A stretch of DNA of 64,000 nucleotides from an uncultured Oscillospiraceae bacterium (GCA_910585815.1 CAJUFJ010000002.1:1-64000); one strand, 5' to 3'. Counted from the first letter of the stretch, positions 17,426-25,792 are shown. Numbers and translations: made by a program. Notes: generated by a model not told the origin, from the letters alone.

Positions 17426-18939
17426 GCCTCATCACCTCCTGCAATCGTCGCCATGATTTTAGTCTGGGTCAGGTCGTCTCCGTTGAGCTCGCCCACGGCC
17501 TTCCGGTCCCGCATAACAATGAGCCGGGAGCAGGTGCGCAGCATCTCATCAATCTCCGAGGAGATGAAGGTGACGCTCTTGCCCTCCGCCGCCAGCTTGA
17601 GCACCAGCTTCTGAATCTCGATCTTGGTGCCGATGTCGATGCCCCGGGTGGGCTCGTCCAGAATCAGGTACTTGGGGTCGGTGAGCAGCCACCGGGCCAG
17701 GATGCACTTCTGCTGGTTGCCGCCGGACAAGGACTTGATGGGGGTGTCCGCCGAGGCGGTTTTAATCTCCAGCAGCTTGATATACTCGTCGGCGAAGGCC
17801 TCCGCCTGGGCGCGGGAGAAGGGCCGGAAGAAGCCCTTCATCACCTGGAGGGCCAGAATGATGTTCTCCCGGACCGACAGGTCGCCCACGATGCCGTCCC
17901 CCTTCCGGTCCTCAGGCAGGTAGCCGATGCCGCACTTCATGGCGTCCAGGGGCTTCTTAATCCGGACGGACTGGCCGTCCATCTTCACGCTGCCGCCGGT
18001 GACGTGGTCGGCGCCGAAGATGGCCCGGACACACTCGCTGCGCCCCGAGCCCAGCAGGCCGGTAAAGCCGTTGACCTCCCCTTTGCGGATGGAGAAGTCG
18101 AAGGGCTTGATGCCCGCGCTGCTGCACAGGCCCTCCGCCTCCAGCACGGGGCTGCCCTCCAGGCTGACCGCCCCGCCGTCCGACTCGCCCTTGATGTCGG
18201 CCATGTCGTCCAGCTCCTTGCCCAGCATCTTGCTGACCAGCTGGACCCGCGGCAGGTCCTCGATGACGTACTCCCCCACCAGCTGGCCATCCCGGAGGAC
18301 GGTAATCCGGTCGCAGACCTCGTAGACCTGCTCCAGGAAGTGGGTGACGAAGATGATGCCCACCCCTTTGGCCTTCAGGTCCCGCATCAGGCCAAAGAGC
18401 TTCACCACCTCCTGCTCGTCCAGGGAGGAGGTGGGCTCATCCAGAATGAGCACCTTACACTCCATATCCACCGCCCGGGCGATGGCCACCATCTGCTGCA
18501 CAGCGATGGAGCAGGAGCCCAGCTGCTGGTTGGGGCTGGCAGGGATGCCCAGGGATTGCAGAATTTTTCCCGCGCCGCCGTTCATGGCTTTCCAGTTGGT
18601 CATGGCCCCCTTGGTTCGGCCGATGTACATATTCTCCGCCACCGTCAGGTTGGGACACAGGGTGATCTCCTGGTAGACGGTGCTGATGCCCGCGTTCTGG
18701 GCGTCCTGAGGGGAGCGGATAACGGCAGCGCCGTCGATTCCCGAGATGTGGACCTCGCCCCCGTCCTTGGGGTACACGCCGGTGAGCACCTTAATCAGCG
18801 TGGACTTGCCCGCGCCGTTCTCCCCCATCAGGGCGTGGATCTCGCCCTCCCGCAGGGTGAAATCCACATCCTGAAGGGCACGCACACCTGGAAAGTACTT
18901 GCAGATGCCGCGCATTTCCAATACCGCGCCTTCCTGCAT
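17422..18939 (-). CDS. Sugar ABC transporter ATP-binding protein (tandem ATPase)
   Basis: The 505-residue protein contains two ABC domains. The first has Walker A GENGAGKSTLIKVLTG and a DEPTSSLDEQE Walker B. The second has GLLGSGRSECVRAIFG in place of Walker A, signature LSGGNQQK and DEPTRGIDIG. This asymmetric pair is the MglA/RbsA/AraG family. ATG 18939 is preferred because GGAGG precedes it by nine bases. It follows the binding-protein gene and energises uptake through the two permeases; L-arabinose is the inferred cargo. Confidence 0.95.
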   Translation of the reverse strand: MQEGAVLEMRGICKYFPGVRALQDVDFTLREGEIHALMGENGAGKSTLIKVLTGVYPKDGGEVHISGIDGAAVIRSPQDAQNAGISTVYQEITLCPNLTVAENMYIGRTKGAMTNWKAMNGGAGKILQSLGIPASPNQQLGSCSIAVQQMVAIARAVDMECKVLILDEPTSSLDEQEVVKLFGLMRDLKAKGVGIIFVTHFLEQVYEVCDRITVLRDGQLVGEYVIEDLPRVQLVSKMLGKELDDMADIKGESDGGAVSLEGSPVLEAEGLCSSAGIKPFDFSIRKGEVNGFTGLLGSGRSECVRAIFGADHVTGGSVKMDGQSVRIKKPLDAMKCGIGYLPEDRKGDGIVGDLSVRENIILALQVMKGFFRPFSRAQAEAFADEYIKLLEIKTASADTPIKSLSGGNQQKCILARWLLTDPKYLILDEPTRGIDIGTKIEIQKLVLKLAAEGKSVTFISSEIDEMLRTCSRLIVMRDRKAVGELNGDDLTQTKIMATIAGGDEA

Positions 18940-19039
18940 AGGGATACGCCTCCATTCTTTAAAAATGTACACGCGGCGCGGCAGACATGCCGCGCCGCGT
19001 GTCGGGTCACGTGATACTGTTCGCTATGTATGCCCCTAA

Positions 19040-20086
19040 TCAGGTGCCGTAGGTGTCCACGTCGGCCTGAGTGAGGGTGTCGCAGTCGAAGCCCTGCTCA
19101 GGGGTGTAGATGATCTTCTGAGCGGGAGCTTTGCCGGCCATCAGGTCCTTGATGATGCCGTCCACGGTGTCAGCCTGCAGGGGGTTGCACAGGCCCATGT
19201 AGTTCCAGCTGCCCTCCAGCACGGCCTCAAAGGCCCACTTGTCGCTGTCAAAGCCCATGACAATCACGTCGCCGCCCTTGCCGTGGGTGATGCCGGCGGC
19301 ATCCAGAGCGGCCACAGCGCCCCGGGCCATGCCGTTGTTCTCGGCATAGATTACGTTGAAGGGCTTGCCGGAGTCGATCACGGACTGGGTGATGGTGCGG
19401 GCGGTGGACTCGTCCCAGTCGGCGGTCTGCTGGGTGACGTAGTTCCAGCTGGCCTCGGCGGCCACCTTCTCGTCCAGAGCGCCGGTACGGCCCAGCTGGG
19501 CATCAGAGCCCATGTGGCCCTGGATGTGGATGATGTTGTACTCGTCCAGACCCTGGGCGGCCAGCCAGTCCACGGCGGTCTTGCCCTCGGCGGGCATGTC
19601 GGACACCACAGCGGCGGCATACATGCTCTCGTCGGCCTCCAGCATGCGGTCAAAGAGAATCACCTGGGTGCCGGCGGCCTGAGCGTCCTGAAGGACGGTG
19701 TCCCAGCCGGTGGTGGAAGCGGGGGACAGGAGCAGGAAGTCCACCTCGTCCTGAATCATCTGCTGAGCGGTGGCAATCTGCTGGGCCGCGTCGTTGTTGT
19801 TGTAGAAGGTGGCCTTATAGCCGTTCTCCTCGGTGAAGGTGGCCCGCATGGCCGCGTCGTTGGCGGTGCGGTAGCCGGACTCGTTGGGGTCGTTGTTGAT
19901 GACGCCCACGGTGATGGGCTCGCCGCTGGAAACGGGAGTGCTGGAGGACGCGCCGCTGGAGGAGGCACCGCCGGTGGGGGGAGTGCTGGAGGCGCTGCCG
20001 CCGGCGGGAGCTTTCTCGCCGCCGCCGCAGGCGACCAGGGACAGGGACATCGCTGCTGCCAGAGCAATGCTAAGAATCTTTTTCAT
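19040..20086 (-). CDS. Sugar-binding lipoprotein of the ABC transporter
   Basis: The 348-residue protein has a lipoprotein signal (MKKILSIALAAAMSLSLVAC, lipid-modified Cys20) and a Ser/Thr/Gly/Pro-rich spacer up to about residue 55. A type I periplasmic-binding fold follows (ITVGVINNDPNESGYRTAND, QVILFDRMLEADE, IIHIQGHMGSDAQLGRTGAL, KGGDVIVMGFDSDKW). It is most like YtfQ-type binders. It is the first gene of the leftward operon and so is expressed directly from the operator-rich promoter region. Confidence 0.94.
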   Translation of the reverse strand: MKKILSIALAAAMSLSLVACGGGEKAPAGGSASSTPPTGGASSSGASSSTPVSSGEPITVGVINNDPNESGYRTANDAAMRATFTEENGYKATFYNNNDAAQQIATAQQMIQDEVDFLLLSPASTTGWDTVLQDAQAAGTQVILFDRMLEADESMYAAAVVSDMPAEGKTAVDWLAAQGLDEYNIIHIQGHMGSDAQLGRTGALDEKVAAEASWNYVTQQTADWDESTARTITQSVIDSGKPFNVIYAENNGMARGAVAALDAAGITHGKGGDVIVMGFDSDKWAFEAVLEGSWNYMGLCNPLQADTVDGIIKDLMAGKAPAQKIIYTPEQGFDCDTLTQADVDTYGT

Positions 20087-20130
20087 TTTAGTTCCTCACT
20101 TTCTAAAATTTGCGCTCAGGGTTTGAAGCT

Positions 20131-20166
20131 GGTATCAGTATAGCATTTGTATACCCCTTCGCCAAT
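20131..20166 (-). promoter_or_regulatory. Promoter P1 of the arabinose operon
   Basis: On the minus strand TTGGCG (20166-20161), a 17-bp spacer and TATACT (20143-20138) precede the binding-protein gene. An ATTTGTATA element (20145-20153) fills the spacer, where a bound repressor would block polymerase. Confidence 0.65.
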
Positions 20167-20247
20167 AATTTGTATTTTATTTTTTGATTTTCCCGGAATT
20201 AAACAATACAAATTCTCCATTATATCCCCTCTTATATGAGTACAAAT
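20145..20247. promoter_or_regulatory. Array of four AraR-like operator half-sites with second promoter P2
   Basis: ATTTGTATA (20145-20153), AATTTGTATT (20167-20176), AATACAAATT (20205-20214) and GTACAAAT (20240-20247) resemble the AraR half-site ATTTGTAC/GTACAAAT. The second and third are exact inverted repeats. A second leftward promoter (TATAAT at 20224-20219, TTTGTA at 20246-20241, 16-bp spacer) overlaps the outermost element. AraR, encoded in the same operon, is the inferred binder. Confidence 0.65.
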
Positions 20248-20297
20248 CACAGCTTTTTAGAAGAAAAGCTGTGATTTACTGTAAAACAGTAAATCAC
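20244..20297. repeat. Two overlapping perfect hairpins sharing one strand
   Basis: Segment 20244-20257 pairs with 20264-20277 (14 bp, AAATCACAGCTTTT), while 20271-20282 pairs with 20286-20297 (12 bp, GTGATTTACTGT). The GTGATTT at 20271-20277 can join either stem, so the two are mutually exclusive. They lie just outside the P2 region of the ara operon. Confidence 0.6.
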
Positions 20298-20639
20298 ACC
20301 TACTTTTTCCCCTCATTTTTTTGCGGGAAAGCATTGAAAACCTGTCCAAAAGGCAGGTCAATTTGCATAAATTCCTGTAGAGTTCTCACGCTTTTTCGAC
20401 AGGCTGAATAGGTCGCCAAACTTGCCCCCAATTTTTCCCGGGTCCCTCTGTGCAAAAAAACAGGGGACAAAAGGGCCGCCCGCCCCTCCTCTGTCCGCGC
20501 CGGTGTGGAAAATACAGACAAATTATCGCTTGCTGTACAAATTCCGGGACCTTTCGGCCGGTTTCCCACCGGCCCGCCAGCACTTGTGGATTGCAGAAGC
20601 AGCTTTTCTGTATTCTTCCTTCTCAGTCCAAAAAAGGCC
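20298..20639. other. Gap without a recognisable gene
   Basis: No frame here has both a ribosome site and family resemblance. It holds AT-rich runs, a further GTACAAAT element at 20535-20542 and imperfect GC-rich hairpins such as GGCCGGTTTCCCACCGGCC near 20557. It separates the leftward ara operon from the rightward marR gene. Confidence 0.6.
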
Positions 20640-20692
20640 TTGACAAATATCCGAAATCGGACTAGACTGTTGCAAGTCCGGTTTCGGATATT
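20640..20692 (+). promoter_or_regulatory. marR promoter with paired palindromic operators
   Basis: TTGACA (20640-20645), 17 bp and TAGACT (20663-20668) form a good promoter. AATATCCGAAATCGGACT (20646-20663) in the spacer is repeated inverted as AGTCCGGTTTCGGATATT (20675-20692) after the -10, one mismatch in 18. Each half contains its own TCCGA/TCGGA palindrome. Two such sites over a promoter are typical of MarR autorepression. Confidence 0.8.
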
Positions 20693-20712
20693 CTTTTTCA
20701 GGAGGCCCTGCC

Positions 20713-21174
20713 ATGGAAGATCTGACCTTTCAGCAGTTTATCACCGAAGTAAACCGCACCTATAAGGAGGAAGATGACTTTTACCGGCGTCTGGCCCGGC
20801 GCTCCGGACTGTCCGACGCTGCCTTCTGGGTCCTGTATTCCATTGAGACCGCCCCGGGTCCAGTCACCCAGACCGACATCGGCAACACGCTGATGCTCAG
20901 CAAGCAGACCATCAACTCCGCCCTGAAACAGCTGGAGCATTCCGGCCACATCTGCCTCACCGATGGGCCGGGGCGGAAAAAATATCTCCAGCTCACCCAG
21001 CAGGGCCGGGCTCTGTCGGACCGGGCCATCCGCCCTACGCTGGAGGTGGAGCGAGGGGCTTTCCTCGGCCTGGCCGAGGAGGAACGGGCCAGCCTGCTGG
21101 CCCTGGAGCGCAAATACCTGTCCCTGCTGCTCCAAAAATCGGAGCAAATTTTCAACACACCCCAGGAGGAATAA
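20713..21174 (+). CDS. MarR-family transcriptional regulator
   Basis: The 153-residue protein has the winged-helix core of MarR (VTQTDIGNTLMLSKQTINSA, then HICLTDGPGRKKYLQLTQQG) and flanking dimerisation helices. AGGAGG lies before ATG 20713. Six bases separate it from the MATE transporter, which it most likely represses together with itself from the palindromic promoter. The ligand is unknown. Confidence 0.92.
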   Translation: MEDLTFQQFITEVNRTYKEEDDFYRRLARRSGLSDAAFWVLYSIETAPGPVTQTDIGNTLMLSKQTINSALKQLEHSGHICLTDGPGRKKYLQLTQQGRALSDRAIRPTLEVERGAFLGLAEEERASLLALERKYLSLLLQKSEQIFNTPQEE

Positions 21175-21180
21175 TTTTTT

Positions 21181-22512
21181 ATGCAAATCAAGCTTTCTGA
21201 CCACTTCACATACAGCAAACTGCTTCGCTTCACCTTGCCATCTATTATTATGATGATCTTCACCTCGGTGTACAGCGTGGTGGACGGCCTGTTTGTCTCC
21301 AATCTGGTGGGGCAAAACGCCCTGTCGGCGGTGAATATCGTATTTCCGGTGTCCATGATCCTGTCCGCCGCCGGCTTTATGCTGGGCTCCGGCGGCAGCG
21401 CCGTGGTGGCCCGCACCATGGGCGAGGGCAAGCCCGAGCTGGCCAACCGGTATTTTTCCATGATCGTCCTGGTGGTACTGGCACTGGGCACGGCCTTCTC
21501 GGTGGGCGGCGCGCTGTTCATCGAACCCATCGCCCGGCTGGCCGGGGCCAGCGACCTGCTCATGGACGACTGCGTGGCCTACGGCCGGGTCCTGCTGGGC
21601 GGGAGCGCGGTGTTTATGCTCCAGGTGGCCTTTCAGGTCTTCTTTGTCACCGCCGAGCTGCCCAAAACGGGGCTGTTCTTCTCCCTGGCCGCCGGGGCCA
21701 CCAACATTGTGATGGACTATGTCCTTATCAAGCCGCTGAACATGGGCATCGCCGGGGCGGCCTGGGGGACGGTGCTCAGCTACGCCGTGGGCGGCCTGCT
21801 GCCCCTGCTCTACTTCCTCAGGCCCCCCAGAGGGGCACTGCGGCTGTGCCCCACCCGGCTGTATTGGCGGGAGCTGAAAAACGCCTGCGCCAATGGCTCC
21901 TCCGAGCTCATGAGCAACCTGTCCGCCTCGGTGGTGAGTATCCTGTTTAACCTCCAGCTCATGCACATCATCGGGGAGCAAGGGGTGGCGGCCTACTCGG
22001 TGATGATGTATGTGGACTTCGCCTTTGCGGCGGTGTTTTTAGGCTTTTCCATGGGCAATGGGCCTATTGTCAGCTTCCACTTCGGGGCGGACAACCGGGA
22101 CGAGCTGAAAAACGTCTTCCGCAAGAGTATCACTGTGATTGTGCTGGCCTCCCTGGCCATGGTAGCCCTGTCTGAGCTGCTGGCCCGGCCCCTGTCCGCC
22201 GCCTTTGTGGGCTACAGCCCCGAGCTGCTGGAGTTGACGGTCCACGGTTTCCGCATCTTCGCCCTGAGCTACCTGTTTGTGGGCTTCGGCATCTACGGCT
22301 CCGCCTTCTTCACCGCCCTGTGCAACGGGCCGGTGTCCGCCCTGATTTCCTTCCTGCGCACCTTCCTGTTCCGGGGCGGGCTGGTGCTCCTCCTCCCCCT
22401 AGTGCTGGACCTGGACGGCATCTGGCTGGCCGTCGTAGTCGCCGACGGCCTGGGGGCCGCCGTGGCCCTAGGGCTTATCTGGCGGTATCGGAAGCGGTAT
22501 CACTACCTTTAA
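21181..22512 (+). CDS. MATE-family efflux transporter
   Basis: The 443-residue protein has about twelve transmembrane helices in two homologous halves. The segments DGLFVSNLVGQNALSAVNIV and MLGSGGSAVVARTMGEGKPE are typical of the DinF/MATE group. It would export drugs or metabolites by cation antiport. The AGGAGGAATA site precedes ATG 21181. Co-transcribed with marR. Confidence 0.94.
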   Translation: MQIKLSDHFTYSKLLRFTLPSIIMMIFTSVYSVVDGLFVSNLVGQNALSAVNIVFPVSMILSAAGFMLGSGGSAVVARTMGEGKPELANRYFSMIVLVVLALGTAFSVGGALFIEPIARLAGASDLLMDDCVAYGRVLLGGSAVFMLQVAFQVFFVTAELPKTGLFFSLAAGATNIVMDYVLIKPLNMGIAGAAWGTVLSYAVGGLLPLLYFLRPPRGALRLCPTRLYWRELKNACANGSSELMSNLSASVVSILFNLQLMHIIGEQGVAAYSVMMYVDFAFAAVFLGFSMGNGPIVSFHFGADNRDELKNVFRKSITVIVLASLAMVALSELLARPLSAAFVGYSPELLELTVHGFRIFALSYLFVGFGIYGSAFFTALCNGPVSALISFLRTFLFRGGLVLLLPLVLDLDGIWLAVVVADGLGAAVALGLIWRYRKRYHYL

Positions 22513-22539
22513 AATCCCCTCTCTGAGAAACTTTCTGCA

Positions 22540-22574
22540 CCTTACCCCCGGACAGGCGCATCCTGGGGGTAAGG
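22540..22574. terminator. Hairpin after the MATE gene
   Basis: CCTTACCCCC (22540-22549) pairs with GGGGGTAAGG (22565-22574). The T-tract that follows is poor, so this is a possible rather than strong terminator. Confidence 0.5.
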
Positions 22575-22635
22575 CGCTTGCTATTTCCCCCGGCTTCTGA
22601 TACGCTTACACTGTCCCGGGACAGGAGGTAACACA

Positions 22636-23073
22636 ATGAAAATTACAGTGGAACACATGGACCTCCCGGAGAACGAGGTGATTCTGCGCTGTCCGGCGCT
22701 GGACGAGGAGATGCTGGGGGTACTGTCCTTGCTGCGCTCCGGCCTTCAGCGGCTGTGCGTGTGGGACGACAACCGGCGTACCACCCTCCTCACCCCCGAC
22801 GAGGTGGTCTATTGCGAGACGGTGGACGACCGGGTCTTTGTCTACACTGGCCAGGCCATGTACCAGACCGCCCTGGGCCTGGGGGAGCTGGAGAGCCGGT
22901 ACAGCGGCCTGGGCTTCTTCCGGGCAGGCAAGTCGGCGGTGGTCAACCTCCACCAAATTCGCAGTCTGGTCAGCCAGGGGGCCGGGCGCATCCAAGCCAC
23001 CCTGGCCACAGGCGAGAAGCTGATGGTGTCCCGCCGCTACGCGCCTCTGCTTCGGGAACGGCTGGGACTGTGA
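22636..23073 (+). CDS. LytTR-domain DNA-binding protein
   Basis: The 145-residue protein lacks a receiver domain and ends in a LytTR domain: VVYCETVDDRVFVYTG, FFRAGKSAVVNLHQIRSLVS, then RIQATLATGEKLMVSRRYAP. Such stand-alone LytTR proteins pair with DUF3021 membrane proteins, and some family members are controlled by that partner. AGGAGGTAA lies before ATG 22636, right after the palindrome TGTCCCGGGACA (22612-22623). The DUF3021 gene follows after 15 bases. Confidence 0.92.
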   Translation: MKITVEHMDLPENEVILRCPALDEEMLGVLSLLRSGLQRLCVWDDNRRTTLLTPDEVVYCETVDDRVFVYTGQAMYQTALGLGELESRYSGLGFFRAGKSAVVNLHQIRSLVSQGAGRIQATLATGEKLMVSRRYAPLLRERLGL

Positions 23074-23088
23074 GAAAGGAGCGTAAAT

Positions 23089-23535
23089 ATGGAGCAATTC
23101 AACCGATTCTACCTCTGGGGCGTCGAGACCAAGTACCACATGGGCCTGTATTTCTCCGCCGCCGTCTCTTTCAAGGGCCTCGTCAGCGTCCTGATGGGAG
23201 GATGGACTGTAGAAATTCTCACCCTGCTGGAGATGCTGCTGGCCTGCTTTGCCTTTGCCTGCCTGGAATCCGCCATCTTCCCCCATGGAAAGGAGTGGCC
23301 GAAGGAGGGACAGGGCAAGCGCGTCCTCCTCTGGGCCGCCCTGGCCAACCTGATTTTCGCCGGCTGCGGCTGGGCGCTGTGCTGGTTCCCCGGTATCCCC
23401 CTGTGGGGCGCTCTTGTGCTGCTCCTTATTCTGGAGTATTGCCTGGCAGCCATGTGGTACGCTCTGCGGCTGAAGGAGCAGCGGGACACCGCCGCCCTGA
23501 ATCAGGGCCTGCGGCGGTTTCAGGAGGGAGCATAG
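23089..23535 (+). CDS. DUF3021 membrane protein, partner of LytTR regulator
   Basis: The 148-residue protein has four predicted membrane helices (YFSAAVSFKGLVSVLMGGW, LLEMLLACFAFACLESAIF, WAALANLIFAGCGWALCWF, GALVLLLILEYCLAAMWYA) and a charged cytoplasmic tail. This layout and its position behind a LytTR gene are those of the DUF3021 family. It is thought to regulate its LytTR partner, though the signal is unknown. AAAGGAG precedes ATG 23089. Confidence 0.88.
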   Translation: MEQFNRFYLWGVETKYHMGLYFSAAVSFKGLVSVLMGGWTVEILTLLEMLLACFAFACLESAIFPHGKEWPKEGQGKRVLLWAALANLIFAGCGWALCWFPGIPLWGALVLLLILEYCLAAMWYALRLKEQRDTAALNQGLRRFQEGA

Positions 23536-23555
23536 AAAATTTTTCCGTTTTTTGG

Positions 23556-23617
23556 TTGACAAAGGGCTTTTCTGCTGATATAATGTCCTCATCCTTAATG
23601 CAAATAATTATTGTTAA
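23556..23617 (+). promoter_or_regulatory. Rubrerythrin promoter with PerR/Fur-like palindrome
   Basis: TTGACA (23556-23561), 17 bp and TATAAT (23579-23584) form a consensus promoter. Just downstream, AATAATTATT (23603-23612) is a perfect palindrome flanked by TTAA on both sides (23595-23598 and 23614-23617), similar in character to PerR/Fur boxes. Peroxide control of rubrerythrin is known in clostridia. Confidence 0.7.
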
Positions 23618-23635
23618 GAAAGTGAGGACTACATT

Positions 23636-24172
23636 ATGCCTGAACTGAAGGGAAGCAAAACCGAACAGAACCTGTGGACCGCCTTTGCCGGGGAGAGCCA
23701 GGCCCGGAACAAGTACACCTACTTCGCCTCCAAGGCCAAGAAGGAGGGCTACGTCCAGATTGCCCAGCTCTTTGAGGAGACCGCCGCCAACGAGAAGGAG
23801 CACGCCAAAATCTGGTTTAAGCTGCTGGGCGGCATCGGCACCACCACTGAAAACCTGGAGGCCGCCGCCGCCGGCGAGAACTTCGAGTGGACCGACATGT
23901 ACGCCACCATGGCCCAGGAGGCCCGGGAGGAGGGCTTCCACGACATCGCCGCCCTGTTCGAGGGGGTGGCCAAAATCGAGAAGGAGCACGAGGAGCGTTA
24001 CCGCCAGCTGCTGGCCAACGTGAAGGACTGTCTGGTCTTCTCCCGTGACGGCGACATGATCTGGCAGTGCGCCAACTGCGGCCACATCCATGTGGGCCCC
24101 AAGGCGCCGGAGGTCTGCCCTGTCTGCGCCCATCCCCAGGCCTATTTCCAGCTGAAAGCGGAGAACTATTAA
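23636..24172 (+). CDS. rbr: Rubrerythrin
   Basis: The 178-residue protein has the diiron four-helix domain with its carboxylate ligands (AFAGESQARNKYTYFASKA, EETAANEKEHAKIWFKLL, EGVAKIEKEHEERYRQLL). A C-terminal rubredoxin domain binds iron through CANC and CPVC pairs. It is an NADH-dependent peroxidase that removes hydrogen peroxide in anaerobes. The length is standard. It is a single-gene unit with a consensus promoter and its own terminator. Confidence 0.97.
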   Translation: MPELKGSKTEQNLWTAFAGESQARNKYTYFASKAKKEGYVQIAQLFEETAANEKEHAKIWFKLLGGIGTTTENLEAAAAGENFEWTDMYATMAQEAREEGFHDIAALFEGVAKIEKEHEERYRQLLANVKDCLVFSRDGDMIWQCANCGHIHVGPKAPEVCPVCAHPQAYFQLKAENY

Positions 24173-24182
24173 ACTGTATCAG

Positions 24183-24215
24183 AAAGCCGCCCCCTTCCAA
24201 AGCGGGGGCGGCTTT
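24183..24215 (+). terminator. Terminator of rubrerythrin
   Basis: AAAGCCGCCCC (24183-24193) pairs with GGGGCGGCTTT (24205-24215), followed shortly by GCTTTTTG. Confidence 0.8.
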
Positions 24216-24259
24216 GCCCTGCTTTTTGCCACCGGAAGCCTCCTTTGCGCAAGGTTTTC

Positions 24260-24337
24260 TGTAGGGGCGGCCTGTGGCCGCCCGCAAAAAAGATGTATCT
24301 GTCCATCACAGACGGGCGGCCAAAGGCCGCCCCTACA
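24260..24337. repeat. TGTAGGG-family palindromic repeat
   Basis: The unit runs TGTAGGGGCGGCCTGTGGCC ... GGCCAAAGGCCGCCCCTACA, with two inner GGCC-type hairpins and outer complementary ends. It occupies most of the 327-base gap between rubrerythrin and purA. Confidence 0.9.
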
Positions 24338-24401
24338 GGCGTACCAATTCACGTGATTGCGATAAAATACGCAGCTGGACGCTCCCTTGTCGCTTTCCCC
24401 C

Positions 24402-24430
24402 TTGCAACCGCGTATAAAAAGGGGTATAAT
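24402..24430 (+). promoter_or_regulatory. Promoter of purA
   Basis: TTGCAA (24402-24407), 17 bp and TATAAT (24425-24430), about 70 bases before the start codon. Confidence 0.7.
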
Positions 24431-24499
24431 ACCCCCGTTACAGGGGCGGAAAAGGCAAACCCCTCGCGGCTGCGAATCCCGTCCCCGGAGGTAACAAAT

Positions 24500-25792
24500 A
24501 TGGTAAAAGCAATCGTAGGCGCCAACTGGGGCGACGAGGGCAAGGGCAAAATCACCGATATGCTGGCCCGGCAGTCCGACGTAGTCGTCCGCTTTCAGGG
24601 CGGGGCCAACGCCGGCCACACCATCATCAACGACTATGGCCGGTTCGCCCTGCACACCCTCCCCTCGGGGGTCTTCTACCCCCATGTCACCAATGTCATC
24701 GGCAACGGCGTGGCTCTGGACATCGCCAAGCTGGCCGGCGAGCTGGAGAACGTAGAGGCCCAGGGGGTGCCCGCCCCCCGGCTGATCGTCTCCGACCGGG
24801 CCCAGCTGCTCATGCCCTACCACATCCTCCAGGACACCTTCGAGGAGGCCCGGCTGGGCGGCAAAGCCTTCGGCTCCACCAAGAGCGGCATTGCCCCCTT
24901 CTACTCCGACAAGTACGCCAAAACGGGCATCCAGGTGTGCGATCTCTTTGACGAGCCCCGGCTCCGGGAGCGGCTCACCGCCGCTGTAGAGCTGAAAAAC
25001 GTCCTCTTTCAGCACCTGTACCACCAGCCCGGAGTGGATGCGGAGGCGCTTATGGACCAGCTCCTCGCCCTGCGGGAGCGGGTCCGCCCCTACGTGGGGG
25101 ACACGGTGACCTTCCTCCATCAGGCCCTCAGAGATGGCAAAACCGTCCTGCTGGAGGGCCAGCTGGGCTCCATGAAGGACCCCGACCTGGGCATCTTCCC
25201 CATGACCACCTCCTCCCACACCCTGGCCGGCTACGGTTGCGTAGGGGCCAGCGTCCCTCCCACGGCCATTGAGGATGTGATCTGCGTCACCAAGGCCTAT
25301 TCCTCCTGCGTGGGCTCCCAGACCGAGCCCTTTGTCAGCGAGGTGACCGGGCCGGAGGGGGACGAGCTGCGCCGCCGGGGCGGCGACCAGGGGGAGTTCG
25401 GCGCGACGACAGGCCGTCCCCGCCGGGTGGGCTGGTTCGACGCGGTGGCCACCCGATACGGCTGCATGGTCCAGGGCGCTACCCAGGTGGCTCTCACCTG
25501 TCTGGACGTGCTGGGCTATCTGGACGAGATTCCCGTCTGCACCGGCTATGAGATTGACGGAGCTGTTACCCATTCCTTCCCCACCACCCCCGCCCTGCTT
25601 CGGGCCAGACCCGTCTTTACCACCCTCCCCGGCTGGAAATGTGACGTGCGGGGCTGTACCGACTACAACGCCCTCCCCGCCAACGCCAAGGCTTATGTGG
25701 ACTTTTTGGAGACGCACATCGGCGCACCCATCACCATGGTGTCCACCGGCCCCAAGCGGGAGGAGATCACCTACCGTACCCCAAAGATTTAA
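24500..25792 (+). CDS. purA: Adenylosuccinate synthase
   Basis: The 430-residue protein starts MVKAIVGANWGDEGKGKITD with the GDEGKGK phosphate-binding loop. It continues with FQGGANAGHTI, TTSSHTLAGYGCVGASV and the C-terminal RARPVFTTLPGWKCDVRG. It joins IMP and aspartate using GTP on the way to AMP. The length is normal. ATG 24500 has GGAGGTAAC; longer upstream extensions of the frame read through repeat and promoter sequence and are not real. Confidence 0.97.
   Translation: MVKAIVGANWGDEGKGKITDMLARQSDVVVRFQGGANAGHTIINDYGRFALHTLPSGVFYPHVTNVIGNGVALDIAKLAGELENVEAQGVPAPRLIVSDRAQLLMPYHILQDTFEEARLGGKAFGSTKSGIAPFYSDKYAKTGIQVCDLFDEPRLRERLTAAVELKNVLFQHLYHQPGVDAEALMDQLLALRERVRPYVGDTVTFLHQALRDGKTVLLEGQLGSMKDPDLGIFPMTTSSHTLAGYGCVGASVPPTAIEDVICVTKAYSSCVGSQTEPFVSEVTGPEGDELRRRGGDQGEFGATTGRPRRVGWFDAVATRYGCMVQGATQVALTCLDVLGYLDEIPVCTGYEIDGAVTHSFPTTPALLRARPVFTTLPGWKCDVRGCTDYNALPANAKAYVDFLETHIGAPITMVSTGPKREEITYRTPKI

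Noticed and set aside
24245..24499. Upstream extension of purA
   Set aside because: It translates the palindromic repeat and promoter; GGAGG is placed for ATG 24500.
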